From Pseudomonas wadenswilerensis (GTDB taxonomy: Bacteria > Pseudomonadota > Gammaproteobacteria > Pseudomonadales > Pseudomonadaceae), in assembly GCF_900497695.1 (NCBI RefSeq), contig NZ_UIDD01000003.1, positions 186,001-250,000 on the forward strand: a stretch of DNA of 64,000 nucleotides, written 5' to 3'. The position numbers were made by a program, and so were the translations under genes. Below, in pieces: positions 57,589-64,000 of this stretch. The notes under the pieces were generated by a model. That model did not search any database and was not told the origin of the DNA. It worked only from the letters and a program-made list of their open reading frames with translations. The first letter of the stretch is position 1. Every line of letters begins with the position of its first letter.

Positions 57589-57975
57589 ATGCTGGAAACA
57601 GTGATCGTTGTTTTGCATCTGTTGGGCGCGCTGGGTTTGGTAGTGCTGGTGTTGCTGCAACAGGGTAAAGGTGCGGAAGCGGGTGCATCTTTCGGCGCAG
57701 GTGCTTCAAATACTGTGTTCGGAAGCCAAGGTTCTGCTACCTTTCTGAGTAAGTTTACTGCTATACTAGCTGCCTCTTTCTTCTTAACTGCTCTTGGGTT
57801 AGGATACTTTGCTAAGGAGAAAGCTCAAGAGCTGACTCAAGTAGGGTTGCCAGATCCAGCGGTCTTGGAAGTGAAGCAGCAAAAGCCGGCAACAGATGAT
57901 GTACCGGTGCTCCAGGAGCAGAAGAGCGAAGCCACTAACACTGGTGATGTTCCTCCCGCTCAAGAGCAGAAGTAA
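57589..57975 (+). CDS. secG: Preprotein translocase subunit SecG
   Basis: 128 aa. Two membrane spans ([20 protein letters not shown] and [19 protein letters not shown]) with the conserved [22 protein letters not shown] loop between, here shortened in my quotation to its ends. The C-terminal tail is acidic and Pro-rich. It assists SecYE in protein export. From about 57700 on, codon use turns AT-rich (cta, tta, act), unlike all genes around. It begins three bases after tpiA. Confidence 0.95.
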   Translation: MLETVIVVLHLLGALGLVVLVLLQQGKGAEAGASFGAGASNTVFGSQGSATFLSKFTAILAASFFLTALGLGYFAKEKAQELTQVGLPDPAVLEVKQQKPATDDVPVLQEQKSEATNTGDVPPAQEQK

Positions 57976-57994
57976 CGGGTTTCAAAGTAGTATT

Positions 57995-58080
57995 GCCGAG
58001 GTGGTGGAATTGGTAGACACGCAACCTTGAGGTGGTTGTGCCCATAGGGTGTAGGGGTTCGAGTCCCCTTCTCGGTACCA
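57995..58080 (+). tRNA. tRNA-Leu (GAG)
   Basis: 86-nt class II tRNA with a long variable arm. GCCGAGG at 57995 pairs with the 3' acceptor strand before the encoded CCA; the anticodon loop CTTGAGG reads GAG; the T loop is GGTTCGAGTCC. Just after secG, a conserved position. Confidence 0.96.
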
Positions 58081-58093
58081 ATTGAAACAAGAC

Positions 58094-58115
58094 AGCCCGC
58101 TACAGCGGGCTTTCT
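58094..58115 (+). terminator. Terminator after tRNA-Leu
   Basis: AGCCCGC and GCGGGCT (7 bp) around TACA, followed by TTCTT. Confidence 0.75.
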
Positions 58116-58177
58116 TGTAGGTGGAGGTTAGATTGACCCTGTCGGGGTTCGGTCGTATACTTTCGCCCCAGCTTTGT

Positions 58178-58254
<77 letters not shown>

Positions 58255-58264
58255 GTTTCAGCGG

Positions 58265-58287
58265 AGCCCCTTTTGCAGGGGCTTTTT
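58265..58287 (+). terminator. Terminator after tRNA-fMet
   Basis: AGCCCC and GGGGCT around seven bases, then TTTTCTT. If the tRNA is in the rimP-nusA transcript it would act only in part. Confidence 0.75.
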
Positions 58288-58332
58288 CTTGGCTGAACAG
58301 TCATAACGCCGGTATTCAACGGCGTATCAGGG

Positions 58333-58354
58333 ATGGGCGCTTTGCCCATTTTTT
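58333..58354 (+). terminator. Second hairpin in the rimP leader
   Basis: ATGGGC and GCCCAT around GCTTT, ended by TTTTTT, 30 bases before the rimP start. It may be an attenuator for the rimP-nusA-infB operon. Confidence 0.65.
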
Positions 58355-58383
58355 ATTTGCATAGCATGCACGAGGGGGTTCAG

Positions 58384-58842
58384 GTGTCGAGCAAGCTAGA
58401 ACAGTTGCAGGCCTTGTTGGCCCCGGTGGTCGAGGCTCTTGGCTATCAATGCTGGGGGATCGAATTCATCTCTCAAGGCAAACATTCGGTCCTGCGGATT
58501 TATATCGATAAAGAAGATGGCGTGCTTGTTGATGACTGCGCAAAAGTCAGTCACCAGGCCAGCGCGATCCTCGATGTCGAAGACCCGATCACTTCCGAAT
58601 ATACCCTTGAAGTGTCCTCTCCTGGCATGGATCGCCCGCTGTTCACCTTGGAACAGTTTGCTTCGCATGCCGGCGAACAAGTGAAGATCAAGCTGCGTAC
58701 GCCCTTTGAAGGTCGTCGTAACTTTCAGGGCCTTCTCCGTGGCGTGGAGGAGCAGGATGTTGTGGTCCAGGTAGACAACAACGAATTCCTGTTGCCGATC
58801 GATTCGATCGACAAGGCCAACATTATTCCCAGTTTTGACTGA
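58384..58842 (+). CDS. rimP: Ribosome maturation factor RimP
   Basis: 152 aa from a GTG start ([20 protein letters not shown]), with GAGGGGG before it; the upstream ATG is unlikely since it lies in the leader. It is needed for 30S assembly. The two domains are seen: the N-terminal alpha/beta part ([54 protein letters not shown]) and the C-terminal SH3-like barrel. First protein gene of the nusA operon. Confidence 0.95.
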   Translation: MSSKLEQLQALLAPVVEALGYQCWGIEFISQGKHSVLRIYIDKEDGVLVDDCAKVSHQASAILDVEDPITSEYTLEVSSPGMDRPLFTLEQFASHAGEQVKIKLRTPFEGRRNFQGLLRGVEEQDVVVQVDNNEFLLPIDSIDKANIIPSFD

Positions 58843-58901
58843 GACGTGCCGGATCCCGCGGACCGCGCGGATCCAATGGCTTGCGAAAGGCGAGGCGTAC
58901 G

Positions 58902-60383
58902 ATGAGCAAAGAAGTACTGCTGGTTGTTGAGTCGGTATCGAACGAAAAGGGCGTACCGGCCGGCGTAATTTTTGAAGCGCTGGAAGTGGCTCTGGCCACT
59001 GCAACCAAAAAACGTTTTGACGACGAAGTCGACCTGCGTGTGGAAATCAACCGCCACACCGGTAGCTACGAAACCTTCCGTCGCTGGACTGTCGTCGAAG
59101 AAAAGGATCTGGACGATCCGGCGATCGAAGTGTGGCCAGCGAAGATTCAGGACACCCATCCTGAAGCTAAAGTCGGTGACGTGATCGAAGAGAAGATCGA
59201 GTCGATCGAGTTCGGCCGTATTGCCGCCCAGACCGCCAAGCAAGTCATCGTCCAGAAGGTCCGTGAAGCCGAGCGCGCTCAAGTGGTAGATGCCTACCGC
59301 GAGCGTCTGGGCGAGATCATCTCCGGTACCGTCAAGAAGGTCACCCGTGACAACGTCATCGTTGACCTGGGCAACAACGCCGAAGCGTTGCTGGCCCGTG
59401 AAGACATCATCTCCCGCGAGACTTTCCGTGTCGGTGTGCGCCTGCGTGCACTGCTCAAGGAAATCCGCACCGAGAACCGCGGCCCGCAGTTGATCCTGTC
59501 GCGTACCGCGCCACAGATGCTGATCGAGCTGTTCCGCATCGAAGTGCCGGAAATCGCCGAGGGCCTGATCGAAGTCATGGCCGCGTCCCGTGATCCGGGT
59601 TCGCGCGCCAAGATCGCCGTACGCTCCAAAGACAAACGCATTGACCCGCAAGGTGCCTGTATCGGCATGCGCGGTTCGCGTGTCCAGGCAGTGTCCGGCG
59701 AACTGGGTGGCGAGCGCGTGGATATCGTCCTCTGGGACGACAACCCTGCACAGTTCGTCATCAACGCCATGTCGCCGGCTGAAGTCGCGGCGATCATCGT
59801 CGATGAAGACGCCCACGCCATGGACATCGCCGTGGGTGCCGACAACCTGGCCCAGGCGATTGGCCGTGGTGGCCAGAACGTGCGCCTGGCCAGTCAGTTG
59901 ACCGGCTGGACCCTGAACGTGATGACCGAATCGGACATCCAGGCCAAGCAGCAAGCTGAAACCGGTGACATCCTGCGCAACTTCATCGACGAGCTGGAAG
60001 TCGACGAAGAACTGGCACAGGTGCTGGTCGATGAAGGCTTCACCAGCCTGGAAGAGATTGCCTACGTACCGCTGGAAGAAATGCTCAACATCGACGGCTT
60101 TGACGAAGACATCGTCAACGAGCTTCGTGCTCGCGCCAAGGATCGCCTGTTGACCAAAGCCATCGCTACTGAGGAAAAGCTGGCAGACGCCCATCCGGCC
60201 GAAGACCTGCTCTCGCTTGAGGGTATGGACAAGGATTTGGCGATGGAACTGGCGGTGCGCGGCGTAGTTACCCGCGAAGACCTGGCCGAGCAGTCGATTG
60301 ATGACCTGCTCGACATCGACGGCATCGACCAAGAGCGTGCCGGCAAGTTGATCATGGCCGCCCGAGCCCACTGGTTCGAGTAA
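58902..60383 (+). CDS. nusA: Transcription termination/antitermination protein NusA
   Basis: 493 aa. It binds RNA polymerase and nascent RNA, affecting pausing, termination and rRNA antitermination. N-terminal polymerase-binding domain (1-125), S1 domain (about 135-200, [20 protein letters not shown]), KH1 and KH2 ([36 protein letters not shown]), and two C-terminal acidic repeats ([20 protein letters not shown] and the [20 protein letters not shown] copy). Start chosen at [10 protein letters not shown]. 27 bases before infB. Confidence 0.97.
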   Translation: MSKEVLLVVESVSNEKGVPAGVIFEALEVALATATKKRFDDEVDLRVEINRHTGSYETFRRWTVVEEKDLDDPAIEVWPAKIQDTHPEAKVGDVIEEKIESIEFGRIAAQTAKQVIVQKVREAERAQVVDAYRERLGEIISGTVKKVTRDNVIVDLGNNAEALLAREDIISRETFRVGVRLRALLKEIRTENRGPQLILSRTAPQMLIELFRIEVPEIAEGLIEVMAASRDPGSRAKIAVRSKDKRIDPQGACIGMRGSRVQAVSGELGGERVDIVLWDDNPAQFVINAMSPAEVAAIIVDEDAHAMDIAVGADNLAQAIGRGGQNVRLASQLTGWTLNVMTESDIQAKQQAETGDILRNFIDELEVDEELAQVLVDEGFTSLEEIAYVPLEEMLNIDGFDEDIVNELRARAKDRLLTKAIATEEKLADAHPAEDLLSLEGMDKDLAMELAVRGVVTREDLAEQSIDDLLDIDGIDQERAGKLIMAARAHWFE

Positions 60384-60410
60384 TTAGGCGCGGCCTGAGG
60401 AGAGAAGTGC

Positions 60411-62918
60411 ATGACGCAAGTCACGGTGAAAGAATTGGCCCAAGAGGTCGCTGCACCGGTAGAGCGCCTGCTGCAGCAGATGCGTGAGGCAGGTCTGCCG
60501 CACACCGACGCCGGTCAGGTAGTGACCGACAATGAGAAGCAGGCATTGCTGGCTCATTTGAAGAGCAGCCACAAGGCAAAAGTGGAAGAGCCGCGCAAGA
60601 TCACCTTGCAGCGCAAAACCACCAGCACCCTGCGTGTCGCCGGTAGCAAGAGCATCAGCGTAGAAGTACGCAAGAAGAAAGTATTCGTTCAGCGCAGCCC
60701 GGAAGAAATCCAGGCCGAGCAGAAGCGCGAGCTGGAAGAGCGCCGTGCAGCGGAAAACGCTGCCCGTGAAAAAGCCGATGGCGAAGCACGTCAGCGTGCC
60801 GAGGAAGAAGCCCGTCGTCAGCCAGCCGCTGCGTCTGCCGCGCCGGCTGCTGCCGCTCCGGCTCCGGCTGCAGCGCCAGTGATCCAGGCCGCCGCGGACG
60901 CCGCTCCGGCACCGGTTGCCGACCGCAAGAAAGACGACGTGCGTCGCAGCGACAAGTCGCGTGACGACGAGCGTCGTGGCGGCGAGCGCCGCAACGAAGC
61001 GCCGCGCGTTTCGGTCAAGGTCAAGGAAAAGGAAAAGGCGCCTACCCCGCGTGCCGCTCCGCGTACCACCGACGAAGAAAGCGATGGCTTCCGTCGTGGT
61101 GGCCGTGGCAAGGGCAAGCCGAAGAAGCGCAACGCCCATGGCTTCCAGAACCCGACCGGTCCGGTTGTCCGCGACGTGCAGATCGGCGAGACCATCACGG
61201 TTTCCGACCTGGCCAACCAGATGTCCGTCAAGGGCGCTGAAGTGGTCAAGTTCATGTTCAAACTGGGCACTCCGGTGACCATCAACCAGGTGCTCGACCA
61301 GGAGACAGCTCAGCTGATCGCCGAAGAGCTGGGCCACAAGGTCACCCTGGTCAGCGACACCGCCCTGGAAGATTCCCTGGCTGAGTCGTTGAAGTTCGAA
61401 GGCGAGACCTTCTCCCGTGCACCAGTCGTGACCGTAATGGGCCACGTTGACCACGGTAAGACCTCGCTGCTCGACTACATCCGTCGTGCCAAGGTTGCTG
61501 CTGGCGAAGCCGGTGGTATTACCCAGCACATCGGTGCGTACCACGTGGAAACCGACCGCGGCATGGTCACCTTCCTCGACACCCCGGGTCACGCCGCGTT
61601 TACCGCCATGCGTGCCCGTGGTGCCAAGGCGACCGACATCGTGATCCTGGTGGTTGCAGCGGACGACGGCGTGATGCCGCAAACCCGCGAAGCGGTCCAG
61701 CACGCCAAGGCTGCCGGTGTTCCGCTGGTCGTGGCGGTGAACAAGATCGACAAGCCAGGTGCTGACCTCGATCGTATCCGTAACGAGCTGTCCGTCGAAG
61801 GCGTCACTTCCGAGGACTGGGGTGGCGACACTCCGTTCGTCAAGGTGTCGGCGAAGATGGGTACCGGTGTCGACGAACTGCTCGAAGCCGTTCTGCTGCA
61901 AGCCGAGATCCTCGAGCTCAAGGCCACTCCATCGGCCCCGGGTCGTGGTGTAGTGGTCGAGTCGCGCCTGGACAAGGGCCGTGGCCCGGTGGCTACCGTG
62001 CTGGTTCAGGACGGTACCCTGCGTCAGGGCGACATGGTTCTGTGCGGTTCGAACTATGGCCGTGTACGGGCCATGCTCGACGAAAACGGCAAGCCTGTTA
62101 AGGAAGCCGGCCCGTCGATCCCGGTCGAGATTCTCGGCCTGGATGGCACTCCGGACGCCGGTGACGAGCTGTCGGTAGTGGCTGACGAGAAGAAAGCCCG
62201 TGAAGTTGCCCTGTTCCGTCAAGGCAAGTTCCGCGAGGTCAAACTGGCTCGCGCTCACGCTGGCAAACTCGAGAACATCTTCGAGAACATGGGCCAGGAA
62301 GAGAAGAAGACCCTCAACATCGTGCTCAAGTCCGATGTTCGTGGTTCTCTCGAGGCCCTGCAGGGCTCCCTGAGCGGCCTGGGCAACGACGAAGTACAGG
62401 TTCGCGTGATTGGCGGCGGCGTCGGTGGTATCACCGAGAGCGATGCCAACCTGGCCCTGGCTTCCAATGCAGTACTGTTCGGCTTCAACGTGCGTGCCGA
62501 TGCCGGCGCGCGCAAGATCGTCGAGCAGGAAGGTCTGGATATGCGTTACTACAACGTGATCTACGACATCATTGAAGACGTCAAGAAAGCCCTGACCGGT
62601 ATGCTCGGCAGCGATGTTCGCGAGAACATCCTGGGTATCGCCGAAGTGCGTGACGTGTTCCGTTCGCCGAAGTTCGGCGCCATCGCCGGCTGCATGGTCG
62701 TCGAGGGTGTGGTCTACCGCAACCGTCCGATCCGCGTACTGCGCGAGGACGTGGTGATCTTCGAAGGCGAGCTGGAATCGCTGCGTCGCTTCAAGGACGA
62801 TGCGTCCGAAGTACGTGCCGGCATGGAATGCGGTATCGGCGTCAAGAGCTACAACGACGTCAAGGTCGGCGACAAGATCGAAGTCTTCGAGAAAGTCCAA
62901 GTGGCTCGTACGCTCTAA
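60411..62918 (+). CDS. infB: Translation initiation factor IF-2
   Basis: 835 aa GTPase that brings fMet-tRNA to the 30S subunit, whose gene also lies upstream in this window. The N-terminus has the IF2_N helix bundle ([20 protein letters not shown]), then a long charged, Ala/Arg-rich linker to about residue 250 (low complexity), a second IF2_N, the G domain with [20 protein letters not shown] and NKIDKPGAD, and the C-terminal beta-barrel domains. Full length and intact. Confidence 0.98.
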   Translation: MTQVTVKELAQEVAAPVERLLQQMREAGLPHTDAGQVVTDNEKQALLAHLKSSHKAKVEEPRKITLQRKTTSTLRVAGSKSISVEVRKKKVFVQRSPEEIQAEQKRELEERRAAENAAREKADGEARQRAEEEARRQPAAASAAPAAAAPAPAAAPVIQAAADAAPAPVADRKKDDVRRSDKSRDDERRGGERRNEAPRVSVKVKEKEKAPTPRAAPRTTDEESDGFRRGGRGKGKPKKRNAHGFQNPTGPVVRDVQIGETITVSDLANQMSVKGAEVVKFMFKLGTPVTINQVLDQETAQLIAEELGHKVTLVSDTALEDSLAESLKFEGETFSRAPVVTVMGHVDHGKTSLLDYIRRAKVAAGEAGGITQHIGAYHVETDRGMVTFLDTPGHAAFTAMRARGAKATDIVILVVAADDGVMPQTREAVQHAKAAGVPLVVAVNKIDKPGADLDRIRNELSVEGVTSEDWGGDTPFVKVSAKMGTGVDELLEAVLLQAEILELKATPSAPGRGVVVESRLDKGRGPVATVLVQDGTLRQGDMVLCGSNYGRVRAMLDENGKPVKEAGPSIPVEILGLDGTPDAGDELSVVADEKKAREVALFRQGKFREVKLARAHAGKLENIFENMGQEEKKTLNIVLKSDVRGSLEALQGSLSGLGNDEVQVRVIGGGVGGITESDANLALASNAVLFGFNVRADAGARKIVEQEGLDMRYYNVIYDIIEDVKKALTGMLGSDVRENILGIAEVRDVFRSPKFGAIAGCMVVEGVVYRNRPIRVLREDVVIFEGELESLRRFKDDASEVRAGMECGIGVKSYNDVKVGDKIEVFEKVQVARTL

Positions 62919-62979
62919 GCCGCGAGCATGGGAACCGCCAATTGTCCGCCCCAGGGCGTCGCTTGGCGGCTCTGAACGC

Positions 62980-63013
62980 AACGCCCGGTCCGGCTCTAGC
63001 CTGGCCGGGCGTT
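62980..63013 (+). terminator. Hairpin between infB and rbfA
   Basis: AACGCCCGG and CCGGGCGTT (9 bp) around a 16-base loop that can itself pair (CCGG with CTGG in part). It lies in the 121-base gap with a short T run (GTTT). A second hairpin (CCGCCA/TGGCGG) is just before it. Probably partial termination or processing. Confidence 0.5.
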
Positions 63014-63039
63014 TGCCGCTTTAGTTACAGGTAGCAAAA

Positions 63040-63441
63040 ATGGCAAAAGAATATAGCCGTACCCAACGCATTGGCGATCAGATTCAGCGCGAGCTGGCTC
63101 AGTTGATCCGTCGTGAAGTCAAAGACCCGCGTGTCGGCGTGGTCACCATTACCGCTGTAGATGTCAGCCGCGATGTCGGCCATGCCAAGGTGTTCATCAC
63201 CTCCATGGGCCAGGAAGGCGCGGAAGACATCAAGCAGACCCTCAAGGTGCTCAACGGCGCGGCCAGTTTCCTGCGCGTGCACCTGGGCAAGGAAATGCAA
63301 CTGCGCAGCGTGCCGCAACTGCATTTCCACTATGACGAGAGCATCAGTCGCGGTGCCCACCTGTCGGCCCTGATTGAACGCGCCGTCGCCGAAGACAAGC
63401 TGCACCAGGCTTCCGACACGCCCCTGGACACCAAGGAGTAA
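63040..63441 (+). CDS. rbfA: Ribosome-binding factor A
   Basis: 133 aa. Single KH-like domain of the RbfA family ([59 protein letters not shown]). It helps mature the 5' end of 16S rRNA and is important in the cold. The gene lies between infB and truB, the conserved order, with only three bases to the truB start. Confidence 0.96.
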   Translation: MAKEYSRTQRIGDQIQRELAQLIRREVKDPRVGVVTITAVDVSRDVGHAKVFITSMGQEGAEDIKQTLKVLNGAASFLRVHLGKEMQLRSVPQLHFHYDESISRGAHLSALIERAVAEDKLHQASDTPLDTKE

Positions 63442-63444
63442 GCG

Positions 63445-64000
63445 GTGGCTCAGGTCAAGCGTATCCGTCGTAACGTCAGCGGCATCATCCTGCTCGACAA
63501 GCCGTTGGGGTTCACTTCCAACGCTGCCTTGCAGAAGGTCCGCTGGCTGCTCAACGCCGAAAAGGCCGGGCACACCGGTAGCCTCGATCCACTGGCCAGT
63601 GGCGTGCTGCCACTGTGCTTCGGTGAGGCGACCAAGTTCTCGCAGTACCTGCTCGATTCCGACAAGGGCTACGAGACGGTCATGCAACTGGGTCAGACCA
63701 CCACCACCGGCGACGCCGAAGGTGAAGTGCTGAAAACCCGTGACGTGACCGTTGGTCGCGCCGATATCGAAGCGGTTTTGCCACAATTTCGTGGTCAAAT
63801 CAGTCAGATACCGCCGATGTACTCGGCCCTCAAGCGTGACGGCCAGCCGCTGTACAAGCTGGCCCGTGCAGGTGAAGTAGTGGAGCGCGAGGCGCGTTCT
63901 GTTACTATTAACCGCTTGGAATTGCTCGAGTGCGAAGGCACCCGTGTCCGGCTGTCGGTCGGCTGCAGCAAAGGCACCTACATCCGCACCCTGGTCGAGG
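63445..64000 (+). CDS. truB: tRNA pseudouridine-55 synthase, 3' end missing
   Basis: The first 185 codons are present; the window ends inside the gene. The start is a GTG ([20 protein letters not shown]) three bases after rbfA, with AAGGAG overlapping the rbfA end. The catalytic Asp48 is in [13 protein letters not shown], followed by [21 protein letters not shown] and [20 protein letters not shown]. It makes pseudouridine 55 in the T loop of all tRNAs. Confidence 0.96.
   Translation, partial: MAQVKRIRRNVSGIILLDKPLGFTSNAALQKVRWLLNAEKAGHTGSLDPLASGVLPLCFGEATKFSQYLLDSDKGYETVMQLGQTTTTGDAEGEVLKTRDVTVGRADIEAVLPQFRGQISQIPPMYSALKRDGQPLYKLARAGEVVEREARSVTINRLELLECEGTRVRLSVGCSKGTYIRTLVE

Noticed and set aside
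60384..62981. 865-aa frame antisense to infB
   Set aside because: Same cause; low-complexity His/Val/Leu-rich product typical of antisense frames.

Overview
The window is a piece of a Pseudomonas chromosome, most likely of the P. putida/P. fluorescens side of the genus. The base is GC-rich throughout, and the gene order is the pseudomonad one: grpE-dnaK-dnaJ-dapB-carA-carB-greA, rlmE-ftsH-folP-glmM-tpiA-secG-tRNA-rimP-nusA-infB-rbfA-truB, fur/omlA/recN, smpB, and lldR-lldP-lldD-D-lactate dehydrogenase. REP-type palindromes of the 'GCGGGCAAGCCCGCTCC' kind, common in this group, sit between several genes.

Layout. 1-11340 is chromosome: the end of a HAD phosphatase, a cell-surface-signalling iron uptake cassette (ECF sigma, FecR-like anti-sigma, TonB receptor with a signalling domain, two Fur-box-like sites), an MDR oxidoreductase, a LysR regulator, a YdiJ-type FAD/Fe-S dehydrogenase, a small secreted protein and a SAM methyltransferase. 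11342-28800 is a 17.5-kb integrated element in the 3' end of ssrA (tmRNA). It is bounded by 22-bp direct repeats of the tmRNA 3' end, with a P4-type tyrosine integrase next to the intact ssrA. 28782-64000 is again chromosome: ssrA, lactate utilisation genes, smpB, ratA-rnfH, omlA, fur, recN, the heat-shock chaperone cluster with two clear sigma-32 promoters, dapB, carAB-greA, yhbY, rlmE-ftsH-folP-glmM-tpiA-secG, two tRNAs, and the rimP-nusA-infB-rbfA-truB translation/transcription operon (truB is cut by the window end).

The element is the accessory part. From the integrase inward it carries a single-chain type ISP-like restriction-modification enzyme (1633 aa), an AlpA-type regulator coupled to a RepA-like RecA-fold ATPase, a lipoprotein, a small serine resolvase, a tyrosine-recombinase-like protein that appears to lack its catalytic residues, a 39-aa membrane protein, a protein of unknown fold, a possible MobI-like protein, a small DNA-binding-like protein, and a tightly coupled operon of a large serine recombinase (split by a one-base frameshift) and two ParB/RepB-family proteins. 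No type IV secretion genes are seen, so if it moves between cells it probably depends on a helper. The recombinase-RepB-RepB block and the catalytically degenerate integrase are the parts I would look at first.

The integration also rebuilt the end of ssrA. The element brings its own strong hairpin 22 bases past the tmRNA 3' end, while what looks like the original ssrA terminator is now stranded at the far end of the element, 17 kb away.
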